Assembly (NCBI RefSeq): GCF_009362785.1
Contig: NZ_WHNQ01000041.1
Location: forward strand, 1 to 48,079
Reading direction: 5' to 3'
Length of the DNA: 48,079 bases
From: Paraburkholderia atlantica
GTDB taxonomy: Bacteria > Pseudomonadota > Gammaproteobacteria > Burkholderiales > Burkholderiaceae
Position 1 is the first letter of the stretch, and each line of letters begins with the position of its first letter. A model generated the notes under the pieces. That model worked only from the letters and a program-made list of their open reading frames with translations. It was not told the DNA's origin and did not search any database. The translations under genes were made by a program, and so were the position numbers. Shown here piece after piece: positions 1-9,928 of this stretch.

Positions 1-240
1 GACGAATTGCGGAGAGGTGAGCTTCACCTGATGGCCCAAGGTCGCCAGCCTCCGCGCCATGTGGTGCGCGCCTGCACATGCCTCCATTACCAGCGTGCAG
101 GCATGAAGCGTCGCGAGAAACTCGATCAGCTGCTTGCGGCTCAGCTTGTTGCGGAATATGGCCTTTCCTCTTGCGTCCTGTCCATGCAGATGGAACGAAT
201 GTTTGCCGAGATCGATTCCGATGAGCGTCACGTCTTGCAC
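1..240 (-). CDS. IS110-family transposase, N-terminal part (cut by window edge)
   Basis: The first 80 codons of an IS110-type DEDD transposase, read leftward off the window. Translation from a GTG at 240 gives a RuvC-like start with GIDLGKHSFHLHG (the first catalytic Asp) and then MEACAGAHHMARRL, both typical of the family. An AGGAGA ribosome binding site lies about 5 bases before the GTG. No stop appears within the visible part, so the element could be intact beyond the edge. IS110 elements use a DEDD catalytic core and usually lack terminal inverted repeats, so no ends are expected to be obvious. Family assignment is firm; completeness cannot be judged. Confidence 0.85.
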   Translation of the reverse strand, partial: MQDVTLIGIDLGKHSFHLHGQDARGKAIFRNKLSRKQLIEFLATLHACTLVMEACAGAHHMARRLATLGHQVKLTSPQFV

Positions 241-351
241 GATGTTCTCCTGTTCGCAATTGACGCGGTAAGGTTAGCGCACGCGTCGCAGGTGGGGGTG
301 ATCATCTCATTAGCACGTTTAGCCGATGAACCCCGGTGCTTGGGTAGCCAG

Positions 352-1659
352 TTATGGTGCGGCGAACGCCTCATCCATCTGCCGCGAGCGTTTGACTTCG
401 TCGCTTTGAAGATAGATCGAGGTTGTTGCGATGGAGGCGTGGCGTAGGTTGTCTCGCACGGTCGTCAACTCCGCGCCGCGAGCGAGTGCATGGGGGGCGT
501 GGGTATGACGCGTCCAGTGAGGCCTTGCGCGGCGCGACTTTTCAGCCAGTACGGGATGATCGGTGCCAATGACATCGGCGGTCAGGCGGAAAAAGCCGCG
601 CATCATAACCACAGACAGGAACGGGTGAAGCCTGTTGCTCCTTTCGTCAAAACTCGGCAGTAGTGGGGCTTTCGGATCCCTGCGCTGCGGTGTCACCGGC
701 AGGCGCCTCTGCACGGGGTATTTCGAGAGCGACGCGCGCGAGGGGCGGCAAAGCTACCTTGCCCGGCTTACCGCCCTTGCCCACGAGATTGAGCCAGTGG
801 GCACCGCGTTCATCGTTAGGATATCGCCAAACCTCGCGCCGACGAACTCACTCACCCGCAGCCCGGTCGCGTAGGCAAGGTCGAGCAGAAAGCGAAGCCG
901 CTGCGCGGCGGGTGCTTCCCAGCCGCAGGACCATTCCAGCGCGTTGGCAATTGTGCGAACCAACCCCCATTCTCCATCTGTGAAGCCGCGCGACGTGTCG
1001 AGTCGCGTGACGCGGGTCGTGCCGCGAACCTTGATAGCAGCAAACGGATTGGTGAGCACGTAGCGTTGCTCGATCAGGCAGCGAAACAATGCACCAAGCA
1101 CAGAGAGTGCGTAGGCTGTCGAGCGCGCCGACAAGCTTCCAGAGAACGGGCGCGAGTCGGGTGCGTTGCGCGGCCGCGGCGGTTCGACCCACCGCTCGCG
1201 GGGACCGGGATACCGCAGAAAGCTCCGATAGGCGATCGCATCCTCGGTCGTGAGTGAGGACAATGCTCGTCCGCGCTCGACGATGGCCCAGAGGATCAGG
1301 CGTTCAGCCTCCTTGCGGTAGGCGCAGTGCGTGGCAGGCGTTTCATGCAACGACTGGCAGGTGTGAACCGCGACATAGTCGTGCGCGGCAGACTTCGCAG
1401 CGGGTGCCGCCGGGTGGCTCGTGCGGCAGCTTCCGGGCGGCCCCGGCGAGCCTGCGCGCTTGACGCGAAGAACATCCGCGACTGACGGAACGCGCCCACT
1501 CGTTGATTTCCGCAACCTCGCCAAGTGTCGTCGTTCCCTAGGAGCGGTTGAGGGTGCCGCACGAGGTGGTACGTTCAGTGTCGTCCCTTCGTCCTGTCGG
1601 GTACCGACCGTATCGCTATGCTCCCCATGAGATTGGCTGAGCACTTGCCGACCTGGCAT
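352..1659 (-). pseudogene. Frameshifted tyrosine recombinase (phage integrase family)
   Basis: Leftward integrase broken into at least two frames. The larger piece (about 1560 to 760) has a SAM-like DNA-binding part (ETPATHCAYRKEAERL, VLGALFRCLIEQRYV) and the start of the catalytic domain with the first catalytic Arg in YATGLRVSEF. The end of the gene (about 560 to 352) lies in another frame and has the HxxR box (RPHWTRHTHA), the second His region (LRHASIATTSIYL) and the nucleophile Tyr. Catalytic residues are therefore split by a frameshift near 600-800, and no functional enzyme can be made without recoding. The true start is unclear. It is flanked by an IS110 end and by transporter remnants, so this is probably debris of an old mobile element. 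Confidence 0.8.
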
Positions 1660-2036
1660 CTCTGCGGATCGCAGGAGTGCCTTTGCTGCTTTCGTCGCTT
1701 ACTGCAGCAATTCAATGGCCTGCGCTGCACAATGGCGATCCCGCAAGCATCTGGATACACAGGTTTTCTTGGAGGACGCTCAAAGCTTTGCCTGGCAGGG
1801 GTTACTCAGTGGTGACGTCGCTTGTTCGGAAAGGAAGATCCGTTCGGCGGCAAACCTCGAGGAAACAAAGGTCAGCGGGCTCAGATTTCCGAAGCCGGCT
1901 TGTGGCGGGAAATCGTCTTGCGGATCGTCGATCAGATGATGCGGTTATTTGTCGTGTAGTTAAAAAGTAAAACCCTCGCGATGTGCTCGTCTGCGCGCGA
2001 GACGACGAATGATCGCTCAATTCGGGAAAATATTGA
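1660..2036. other. Gap with no recognisable gene
   Basis: Several short reading frames exist on both strands, but none shows family motifs, a convincing ribosome binding site or consistent codon bias. The stretch lies between the integrase remnant and the truncated ABC ATPase, so it probably includes a deletion or insertion junction near 2035. Confidence 0.4.
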
Positions 2037-2768
2037 ATATCGCTGCCTGCTGGCCGCCGCCGAGGCCGGGTGCTGGCTGACCGAAAGCGACGCCGACGAA
2101 ACGAACCGGCGTCCGGTGCTGCTCGAGATCAGCGGACTGATCGCGGGTTAGGGCGACCGCGATCGTTCGGGCATGCCGCCGGTGCGCGTGCTCGACTACA
2201 TCAACCTGGTGCTGCGTCGTGGCAACACGCTGGGCGTGATCTGCGAATCGGGATCGGGCAAGTCGACGCTCGCGTATGTGATTGCCGGACTGCTCGCGCC
2301 GGCGCAAGGCGAGATTCGCTTCGCGGGCAAGTTTGCCGAGCGAGAGCGCGACCTATATCGACGCATCAAGCTGGCGTTCCAGAACGCCGACAAGGTGCTC
2401 CTGGCGAGCTGTCGGGCGGACAGAAGCGGCGCGTGAACCTCGCGCTCGCGGCCGAGCCCGAGCTGATCATCTGCGACGAAGTGACGTCGGCGCTCGACTC
2501 GGTGGTTGGCGCGGCGATTCTGGGATCTGCTCGTCGAACTGCGCCGCGAGCTGGACATGTCGTACCTGTTCATCAGCCACGACCTGTCGACGGTGCGCTC
2601 GATCTGCGACGACATCGTCGTGATGTACAAAGGCCACAAGGTCGATGTGTGCGACCGCGGCGCGTTGTTCAGCCAGCCCCGCCATCGTACACGTCGCTGC
2701 TGATCGATTCGGTATCGGAGATGCGGGTGAACTGGCTCGAGGAGACGGCCATGCGCGCGAAAGCGTGA
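2037..2768 (+). pseudogene. Remnant of the second ATPase half of a fused dipeptide-type ABC protein
   Basis: Recognisable pieces, in order: an inter-domain linker (CLLAAAEAG, then PVLLEISGLIAG), an in-frame TAG at 2149-2151, Walker A (CESGSGKSTLAYVIAGL), the Q-loop (LAFQNADK), the signature LSGGQKRRVNLA, Walker B (LIICDEVTSALD), the H-loop (LFISHDLSTV) and the C-terminal WLEET. About 170 bases between Q-loop and signature are missing compared with the intact paralogue at 33392-35341, and the frame changes at about 2400 and 2515. The linker shows that the gene was originally a fused double ATPase like that paralogue; the whole first ATPase is gone. It converges on the remnant of its likely cognate binding protein. 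Confidence 0.85.
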
Positions 2769-2826
2769 GCGGCGCAACGCACGGCGGTCGCTACCGTCGT
2801 GCCGCGTTGCTGGAAGAAAAACAAAC

Positions 2827-2858
2827 GACGCCGTTCAGTCTCGCGACTGAACGGCGTC
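2827..2858 (-). terminator. Rho-independent terminator of the leftward binding-protein gene
   Basis: A perfect 14-bp inverted repeat (2827-2840 with 2845-2858) around a 4-base loop. On the minus strand the hairpin is followed by a T-rich run, as expected for intrinsic termination. It lies just after the stop codon (2878-2880) of the leftward binding-protein remnant, so it has outlived most of the gene it served. Confidence 0.85.
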
Positions 2859-2877
2859 GATGCCTTACAAAACCGGC

Positions 2878-3185
2878 TTACGCGCGCCAGACGGCTTCGG
2901 CGAACCAGTAGCCCATATTCATCCCGGACGGATTCGACTTGTAGCCGCCCATCTTCTTCGATACGCCGTCGAGAATCACGTCGAACACCGGCACGACGGT
3001 GCCCGAGCTTTCGTGCACGAGCGTCTGCGTATCGCCGTAGATCGCCTTGCGTTTCGCGAAGTCCCCTTCCGAGTGCGCCGCGGTGAGCAGTTGATCGAGC
3101 TTCGGATGCTGCCAATGCGCTTCATTGGTGGGCGACTTCGACGTGTAGAACAGCTCGAAGATGTCTCTGGTCTCATCGAGTGATC
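2878..3185 (-). pseudogene. C-terminal remnant of a dipeptide-type ABC substrate-binding protein
   Basis: About 100 codons on the minus strand end in GYWFAEAVWRA and a TAA at 2880. The piece contains HPKLDQLLTAAHSEGD and FAKRKAIYGDTQTLV, which align well with the end of the intact binding protein at 29794-31374 (NPKFDQLLVAARSETD, AKRKQMYGDMQVLV, FAEYVWWNA). The roughly 400 N-terminal residues, including any signal peptide, are absent. It therefore cannot bind substrate or be exported. Together with the ATPase remnant next door, it shows that a second Dpp-like uptake system once stood here. Confidence 0.85.
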
Positions 3186-3308
3186 AGCGATCTTGCGGCA
3201 GGAGAATCGCGTTCGTCGCTACATTCGCCGATCCGGCCGCTCCGGTGATTCATTCTATTGATGGATGCGCCGCCTACCCAAATACGCCATTTTTGACCCC
3301 TCATCGCT

Positions 3309-3348
3309 TTTTGATATGGGTGCGGACGCGGCGCCGACCATATCAAAA
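3309..3348. repeat. Perfect 11-bp inverted repeat in the gap 3186-3539
   Basis: The arms at 3309-3319 (TTTTGATATGG) and 3338-3348 are exact reverse complements around an 18-base GC-rich spacer. The 354-base gap holds no recognisable gene. The repeat could be a transcription stem-loop or an operator left over from the decayed locus; no regulator can be assigned. Confidence 0.6.
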
Positions 3349-3539
3349 CAGCATGGCCTCCCGACACTTGCGAATTTGTCATCGCGAATATTGCTTCTTA
3401 CACTTCGAGCTCAACTGCATGCCGACAGTGTGGGTCCAGCGATCAGATGTGGCTTCACCATGCTGCGTCGTCGAGCTTCGACGGAGCGGATCGGCGATGT
3501 TCCAACTGCACGCTTTTATCCCCAAGGCCCGGCTCAAAA

Positions 3540-4825
3540 GTGAAACAACCGTTATTGAAAATCGACATCGACGTGACGCTGCCGACGCATGTCGACGTCG
3601 CGGTGATCGGCGGCGGCGCGGCGGGCGTGTCGACCGCCTATGAACTGAACCGGCTCGGCAAGCGCGTCGCGGTGTTCGAAAAAGGTCATATCGCCGCCGA
3701 GCAGGGTAGCCGCAACTGGGGCTGGTGCCGCACGTTCGGCCGCGACCTTCGCGAGCTCGGCATGGCGAAGCTGAGCGTGCAGCGCTGGACGGATCTCGCC
3801 GGCGAAATCGGCGCGGACGTCGGCTTTCGCAAGACCGGTATCACCTTCGTCACGCGCAGCGAACAGGAACTCGCGGGCTGGCAGGCGTGGTTCGATTTTG
3901 CGCGGCGCAGTGGGGTCGCCGCGCAGATGCTTTCGCGCGATGAGGCCAACAAGGTGTACGCCGCTGGAGGCTCGCCGTGGATCGGCGGCGTGCGCACCTT
4001 CGACGACGGCTACGCGGACTCGTCTTGCGCGATTCCGCTGCTCGCGCAGCGTGCGGCCGCGCGAGGCGTGGCGATCCCGCAGGACTGTGCGGTCAACGAT
4101 CTTATCTTCGAGGCCGGCCGCATCGCCGGCATCGAGACGTAGCGCGAACGCGTGCGCGCCGATGCGGTGGTGATCGCCGCAGGCGCATGGTCGTCGCTGT
4201 TCTGCCTGAAACAGAAGATCGTGCTGCCGGCGCTGAACGTCTATTCGTCCGCGTCGAAATCGGGCGGCGATATTTGTCTCGCGTTCAGTGGGCCGCTGAA
4301 GACACCGGAATTTGCGCTGCGCGAGCGCGCCGATGGTGGCGACACGCTCGCGAAGAGCGGCCGTGGGACCGTGCACGTGGTGCCCAACAGCCTGCGCTAC
4401 GGGATGCGTTTCAAAGGCTGTATGCGAGCCGGCGCAGCAGCATCAAGGTGCAATTCGGCGGGGAGTTTTTCCGGCAGCTGTGGAACGAGTTCAGCTATCT
4501 GCATCTCGGACGCTCGCCGTTCGTGCGCAACCGCGTGCTGGACCCGGCGCCGGACCTGTCGCTGGTGCGCTCGGCTTATGATGAAGCGGGCAAGGTGTTT
4601 CCGCAGTTCGATCCGTCGAAGGTGGACATCGCGTGGGGCGGCGCGATCGACAATACGCCCGATGGAATTCCGGTCGTCTCCGAATGCGTCCAGCATCCCG
4701 GCATCTATCTGTGCACCGGGTTCAGCGGACACGGCTTCAGCAGCTCGCTCGGTGCGGGCCGCATGCTCGCCCAAGCAATCGTGACGGGGGAAACGGAAAC
4801 GCTGGCACCCAACATCATCTATTGA
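3540..4825 (+). pseudogene. Broken FAD-dependent amino-acid/amine oxidase (DadA-like, DAO family)
   Basis: Starts at GTG 3540 with an N-terminal Rossmann fold (VDVAVIGGGAAGVSTAYELNR) and the AEQGSRNWGW motif seen in the intact paralogue at 8200-9528 (AEQSGRNWGW). An in-frame TAG at 4140-4142 interrupts the FAD domain just before VRADAVVIAAGAWSS, and a one-base frameshift lies near 4420-4440. The C-terminal FAD motif (GIYLCTGFSGHGFSSSLGAGRML) is readable in the last frame, to the TGA at 4823. Full length would have been about 425 residues. It stands upstream of a broken aminotransferase in the same direction, so the two probably formed a deamination operon. Confidence 0.88.
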
Positions 4826-4895
4826 TGATCGATTTGCGTGATCGACAAAATCGCACGCCACGTAGACAATGCGATCGAACAGAACAGGACCGAAA

Positions 4896-6225
4896 ATGAC
4901 TTCGCTGGAACAGTCGGATCGCCGTCACTTCTTTCATCCGGGTACACACGCCTACGACCATGCAACAGGTGCGTTGAAAGGCCTGATCATCAGCGAAGGC
5001 CGCGGCATTCATCTGACCGACGTCGAGGGCCGCGAATACATCGACGGCTTTTCCGGGCTCTATTGCGTCAATGTCGGTTACGGCCGGGAGGAGATTGCGG
5101 AGCGGATGGCCGAACAGTGCCGCCGCCTGTCGTACTACCACACGTACGTCGGCAGTAGCAATGAGCCGGTGATCGAGTTGTCGCAACGGCTCATCGAGAA
5201 CTGGGCACCGCCCGGTATGGTCAAGGTGTTCTACGGCATGTCCGGCTCCGACGCGAACGAAACGCAGATCAAGCTGGTCTGGTATTACAACAATATCCTC
5301 GGCCGCAAGAACCGGAAGAAGATCATCGCGCGCGAGCGCGCATATCACGGCTCGGGCATCGTCGCCGGCGCGCTGACCGGTCTGCCTGTCTACCACGCGA
5401 ACTTCGATTGCCCGTTCGATCGGGTGCTGCGCACGCTGTGCCCCGACTATTACCGCGATGCCGAACCCGGCCTCAGCGAGTCCGACTTCACCGCGCATTG
5501 CGTCGCTGAACTGGAAGCACTGATCGAGCGCGAAGGCCCGGCTCCATCGCCACGTTCATCGCCGAGCCGATGCAGGGCACCGGCGGGCTCGTGCCGCCGC
5601 CCGCCGGCTATTGGTCCGCGGTGCAAGCGGTGCTGCGCCGCCATGACATCCTGCTGGTCGCCGACGAAGTCGTGTGCGGTTTTGGCCGCCTCGGCGCGCG
5701 TACTGGCTGCGAACGGTTCGGCATCGCACTCGATCTGGCGACGTTCGCCAAGGGACTGACGAGCGCCTACGCGCCGCTGTCGGCCGTCGCAGTCAGCGAA
5801 GGCTTCTGGGACGTGCTGATGAGCGGTTCGCGCGAGCACGGGATGATGGGCCACGGCTGGACGTGTTCGGGCCATCCGCTGGGCGCGCGGTGGCCGGGCT
5901 GGCGAATCTCGACATCATGGAGCGCGAGCGGCCGGTCTAGAACGCTGACCGTGTCGGAGGCTATCTGCTCGGGCGCCTGCGCGCGAGCTTTGGCGATCAT
6001 CTGGCGGTAGGCGACATCCGTGGCGTCGGCATGCTGATGGCGATCCAGCTGATGCAGGACCCCGCGACGCGCACGCCGTTCCCCGCGCAGCGACGCATCA
6101 ATGCGAGCGTGGTCAACGCAGCGCGGGAACAGGGCCTGCTGGTGCGCGCGCTCGGCACCGACATCGTCAGGCGCATCACCGCAGCGTTCGACGACGTGTT
6201 GCCGCGCGTCGTGGCTGCGAAGTGA
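4896..6225 (+). pseudogene. Broken class III (PLP) aminotransferase
   Basis: Reads from ATG 4896 with the family start (DVEGREYIDGFSGLYCVNVGYG), then MSGSDANETQIKL and RERAYHGSGI. A frameshift lies near 5540-5560, after which FIAEPMQGTGG, LLVADEVVCGFGR (PLP-ring Asp) and TFAKGLTSAYAPL (Schiff-base Lys) appear. Another shift lies near 5880, a TAG at 5938-5940, and the C-terminal part (GDIRGVGMLMAIQLM) is in yet another frame. All catalytic residues are still legible, so inactivation is recent. Relatives transaminate omega-amino acids or polyamines; the intact homologue in this window is at 26810-28210. Confidence 0.88.
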
Positions 6226-6305
6226 ACGCGGCCGAGGCTGTGCCGTGCAGCCCGGCTGCGCTGCGACCAACGTCCGCTCCGCGGATCGGGGCTCGCTGGG
6301 ACATC

Positions 6306-7148
6306 ATGATTGACACACCGACGGTGACGTCGAAAACCCGGGAACTGCATCTGCCCGCGATCGGGCTGGGAACCAGGCAATCGCAATACGACGATGGCGT
6401 GCGCGCGGTACGCACGGCGATCCAAAAGGGCTACCGGCACATCGACACGGCGGCGCGCTATCAGAACGAAGCAGCGGTGGGCGAGGGCGTCCGCGAGAGC
6501 GGCATCTCGCGCGACGGGCTATTCGTGACCACCAAGGTCTGGTGGACCGAACTGCATGCGAGCGCCTTGCTGCGCTCGGTCGAGCGCAGTCTGTCCGAGC
6601 TGAAACTGGACTATGTCGATCTGCTATTGATCCACTGGCCGAATCCCGACATTCCGCTGGAGGAGACCCTCGGTGCGATGGCGCGGGCACACCAGCAGGG
6701 CCTCGCGCGCCATGTCGGTGTATCGAACTTTCCGGTCGCGTGGCTCGAACGTGCGGTTGCGCTGTCGCCGGTGCCGCTGTCGGTGAATCAGTTCGAATAC
6801 CACCCTTACCTGAATCAGGGCAAGGTGCTGGCAGCGTGCGCAACACACGGCCTGACCTTCGTCGCGCACACGCCGCTCGGTAGCGGGAGGCTGCTCGACG
6901 ATCCGGTGATCGCACAGATCGCTGCGCGATACGATAAAACGCCCTCGCAGATCCTGTTGCGCTGGCTGGTTCAACAGCCCGGCGTCGCTGCGGTGCCGAA
7001 GTCGGCCAACCCGCAACGGATCGGCGAGAACATCGACGTATTCGATTTCTCGCTGGACGACGAAGATCTGCGCCGCATCGCCGGGCTCGCCAGGCCCGAC
7101 GGCCGCAAAAGCAAGGTCGCATGGGCACCCGAATGGGATACCCCTTGA
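6306..7148 (+). CDS. Aldo/keto reductase
   Basis: An intact 280-residue NAD(P)H-dependent reductase of the AKR superfamily, reducing aldehydes or ketones in the cytoplasm. The catalytic tetrad is visible: Asp in HIDTAARY, Tyr in the same motif, Lys in VTTKVW and His in LLIHWP. The C-terminal cofactor-binding segment reads VAAVPKSANPQRIGEN. The ATG at 6306 is the likeliest start because homology begins there; an upstream in-frame ATG at 6222 adds an unrelated stretch and overlaps the end of the aminotransferase remnant. Its 3' end overlaps the start of the MFS remnant. It is the only unbroken gene between 2.0 and 8.2 kb, and its substrate is unknown. Confidence 0.88.
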   Translation: MIDTPTVTSKTRELHLPAIGLGTRQSQYDDGVRAVRTAIQKGYRHIDTAARYQNEAAVGEGVRESGISRDGLFVTTKVWWTELHASALLRSVERSLSELKLDYVDLLLIHWPNPDIPLEETLGAMARAHQQGLARHVGVSNFPVAWLERAVALSPVPLSVNQFEYHPYLNQGKVLAACATHGLTFVAHTPLGSGRLLDDPVIAQIAARYDKTPSQILLRWLVQQPGVAAVPKSANPQRIGENIDVFDFSLDDEDLRRIAGLARPDGRKSKVAWAPEWDTP

Positions 7149-8151
7149 AGCTGACGGCGGGTCTCATCGGTCCGCTGATCGTCGCGTGCACGCTGTTCAT
7201 GGAGAACGCCGACGCAAACATCCTCGTCACTGCGTTGCCCTCGATGGCGCGCGACTTCGGCGCCGACGCCGATACGCTCAAGATTGCGATTACGAGCTAT
7301 GTGGTGAGCCTCGGGGTCTTCATCCCGGTGTGCGGCTGGCTTGCGGATCGCTTCGGCTCACGATCGGTCTTTCTGACGGCGATCGGGATTTTCGTCGCCG
7401 GCTCGCTGATGTGCGCGGCGTCGCCGTCGTTGCACGAGTTCATGCGGCGCGTTACTGCTTGCCCTGTATGTGTTGTACGCGCGGCGTGCCGCGCGCCCGG
7501 TCCTCGACCTGAAGTTTCTGCAGATTCCGACGTTTCGCGCGAGCGTGTTGGGCGGGTCGATGTTCCGGATCGGCTTCGGCGCGATCCCTTCCTGCTGCCG
7601 CTGGCTTTGCAGGACGGCATGAACGCCTTCGCATCGGGCCTCATTACCTGCGCTTCCGCGTTCGGCAGCATGTTCATGCGCGCGTTCAGCTCCTTCACGC
7701 TGCACAATCGGTTTTCGCACCGTGCTCATCTATAACGCGGTGTTGTCGGGCCTGATGTTCGTCGCGTTTGGTACCTTCGTGCCGGGCGTACCGGTGTGGT
7801 ACATCTGGATCGTGGTGCTGCTCGGCGGCTTCTTTCCCGGCTTGCAGTTCAAGAGCCTGAACCTCGTCGTCTATGCGGACATCGAGAACGGCGCCATCGG
7901 GCGCGCCACCAGTCTTTCAGCGGTGGTTCAGCCAAATGTCACTCGGCGTCGGCGTGGTCGGTGGCGGCTATGCGCTGGAGATCACGCGTTTGCTGAACGG
8001 CCATCCGCATGTGATGTCGTCGGACTTCTGGCCGGCATTGCTCATCGCCGGTTTTGGCTCGATTGGCTCGATTCCGATCACTCGGCGTCTTCCGCATGAC
8101 GCCGGCGATGAGATTGCGCGGCCTACGCTGAGCGAGGTGGTATCTCACTGA
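7133..8151 (+). pseudogene. Broken MFS transporter (DHA2/EmrB-like)
   Basis: The N-terminal membrane part reads ENADANILVTALPSMARDFG and GWLADRFGSRSVFL, typical of drug/H+ antiporters with 14 helices. After about residue 105 (near 7445) a large internal segment is missing. ARPVLDLKFLQIPTFRASVLGG then resumes in another frame, with further shifts near 7560, 7710 and 7930 before the end at SEVVSH. About 340 of an expected 470 or so residues are represented. The start overlaps the 3' end of the aldo/keto reductase gene, so they were probably co-transcribed. Export of a catabolic intermediate or inhibitor is possible but unproven. Confidence 0.82.
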
Positions 8152-8199
8152 GGAATTCAACGAACTCGAACACATGACCCGATGCGCAGCGTGGGGTCG

Positions 8200-9528
8200 T
8201 CACATCATCTCAGGACTCGCCAGCCGGGTTCCATCGGTAAAGCGCGTCAACCGGTAGGGCTGAATATCGATCCCGGTTGCGTCATTGGTCACGATGCGGC
8301 TAACCAGCATGCCGGCTCCCGGTCCCAACCCGAAGCCATGACCGCTGAACCCGGACGCGATCACGAGGCCGGGCGTGCTGTCCACACGCGACATCACCGG
8401 CACCAGATCGGGCGTCGTGTCGATCGCGCCGGCCCAAGCATGCGCGACACGCAATCCCGACAGCTCGGGAAACACCGTCGCGACGTTTGCCAGCGCACGG
8501 GTCGGCCACTCGGCATCGGGCACAGGATTCAGAACCCGCGTTAGCTCGAACGGCGAGATGTCGTCGTTACGCCAGTCGGCACTCCCTTCGGGGCCGCCGA
8601 AGAATGGTTGCGCGATCCGGAACTTGAGCTTCTTGTTGAGTTTGCTGCGGAACATCTTGCGAAACTTGACCGCGTGCCGCAGGTTCTGCGGCGAGATTTC
8701 CATGCGTCCGTAGCCGGGGATCGCGATCGTATAGCCGCCGTCGAGCCGCCGCCTCATCGCGAAGTTCGGGCCGGAGAAGCACCCGTCTATCACGGCCGGC
8801 GCTTCGGCTGTGCGCAGCGCGGTACCGATCACGTTGACCGCCGGCAGATCGATGCCATGACGCCGGCAGAAGAGGGCACTCCACGCGCCGCCGGCCAGCA
8901 CGACGCTGCTCGCGCCGATCAGGCCGCGCTCGGTCCATACACCGGAGACACGGCCCGCGCTGATATCGAGTCCGCGAACCGCGCAGGTCTGATGCACGCG
9001 CGCGCCGAGCCGTTGCGCGCCTCTTGCAATGGCGGGCGCCGCTTTCGACGGCTCCGCGCGTCCATCGGAATGCGACCACACGCCGCCTGCCCACTTCGCC
9101 TGACCATTGGGAACGCGCGCCGCCAGCTCGCGAGCCGACAGCAACTGACTATCGAAGCCGAGCGCACGGGCCTTGCCGAGCCATGTTTCCCATTGCGCGA
9201 CGTCCGCGGACTGCTCGCTTCCGTACAGGATGCCGGCTCGCCTGAAGCCGATGTCTTCGCCGAGTTCGTCGCTCAACTCGCTCCAGCGCGCGAGGCTTTG
9301 CATCGCGAGCGGCAACTCGTGCAGATCGCGGTTCTGCTGACGCACCCAACCCCAGTTGCGTCCCGATTGTTCGGCGCCAATGATGCCTTTCTCGAGCAGC
9401 ACGACCGATACGCCGCGCCGCGCAAGCTCGTAAGCGGTGCTGACGCCGATAATGCCGCCGCCGATCACCGCGACGTCACAGCGAGCGGGGAATCCGTCGC
9501 TATTCGAAACTTCGTCGATTCTTAGCAT
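8200..9528 (-). CDS. FAD-dependent oxidoreductase (DadA/DAO family)
   Basis: An intact 442-residue flavoprotein, last gene of a leftward operon. The N-terminal dinucleotide fold CDVAVIGGGIIGVSTAYELARRG is followed by LLEKGIIGAEQSGRNWGWVRQQ, and the C-terminal FAD loop reads GLVIASGFSGHGFGLGPGAGMLV. Such enzymes oxidise the C-N bond of amino acids or secondary amines to an imino compound, passing electrons to oxygen or the respiratory chain. There is no signal peptide or membrane segment, so it is cytoplasmic or peripheral. It starts at ATG 9528, 55 bases after the cupin gene. It is a close paralogue of the broken gene at 3540-4825. Which amine it oxidises cannot be told from sequence. Confidence 0.92.
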   Translation of the reverse strand: MLRIDEVSNSDGFPARCDVAVIGGGIIGVSTAYELARRGVSVVLLEKGIIGAEQSGRNWGWVRQQNRDLHELPLAMQSLARWSELSDELGEDIGFRRAGILYGSEQSADVAQWETWLGKARALGFDSQLLSARELAARVPNGQAKWAGGVWSHSDGRAEPSKAAPAIARGAQRLGARVHQTCAVRGLDISAGRVSGVWTERGLIGASSVVLAGGAWSALFCRRHGIDLPAVNVIGTALRTAEAPAVIDGCFSGPNFAMRRRLDGGYTIAIPGYGRMEISPQNLRHAVKFRKMFRSKLNKKLKFRIAQPFFGGPEGSADWRNDDISPFELTRVLNPVPDAEWPTRALANVATVFPELSGLRVAHAWAGAIDTTPDLVPVMSRVDSTPGLVIASGFSGHGFGLGPGAGMLVSRIVTNDATGIDIQPYRLTRFTDGTRLASPEMM

Positions 9529-9583
9529 GTCCGAGCCACCATGATGGATGTGAGCGGCGATTACCGGGTGCGTGTGGCTGCAG

Positions 9584-9928
9584 TCAAAAGATCACATAGA
9601 TCTTGCGCAGCGTTTCGTCGATGTTCCAAAGCCCTTCGGTGTTGGCTTCGAAGAACAGCGTGTCGCCGGCGGCGAAGCGGATCGTGTCTTCTCCGTCGGG
9701 TGTGAAGGTGCCGCTGCCCTTGATGAAATGCATGACCTCCGCCTGCTTGACCGAGCGCCTGTAGGTGCCGGGCGAGCACTCGAACAGCCCGGTGTCGACC
9801 GCGTCATGACCCGGAATCACGTACTGGCGTCCCGCTACGCGTGACGGCTCGGTGCCGGGCAGGCCGGCCGTTCCCCAATCCTCGAGGGCGGTGACTTCCG
9901 CCGCTTGCCTGATCTGCTGGACTTTCAT
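9584..9928 (-). CDS. Small cupin-domain protein (DUF861-like)
   Basis: A 114-residue single-cupin protein. The barrel strands are readable in SPGTYRRSVKQAEVMHFIKGSGTF and RFAAGDTLFFEANTEGLWNI, matching the DUF861 (Cupin_3) pattern related to ureidoglycine aminohydrolase. Its ATG (9926-9928) overlaps the TGA of the upstream AstE-like gene as ATGA, indicating translational coupling. Members are often metal-independent or act as small isomerases or sensors in amino-acid catabolic operons. The canonical two-His metal site is not clear here, so a catalytic role is uncertain. Confidence 0.85.
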   Translation of the reverse strand: MKVQQIRQAAEVTALEDWGTAGLPGTEPSRVAGRQYVIPGHDAVDTGLFECSPGTYRRSVKQAEVMHFIKGSGTFTPDGEDTIRFAAGDTLFFEANTEGLWNIDETLRKIYVIF

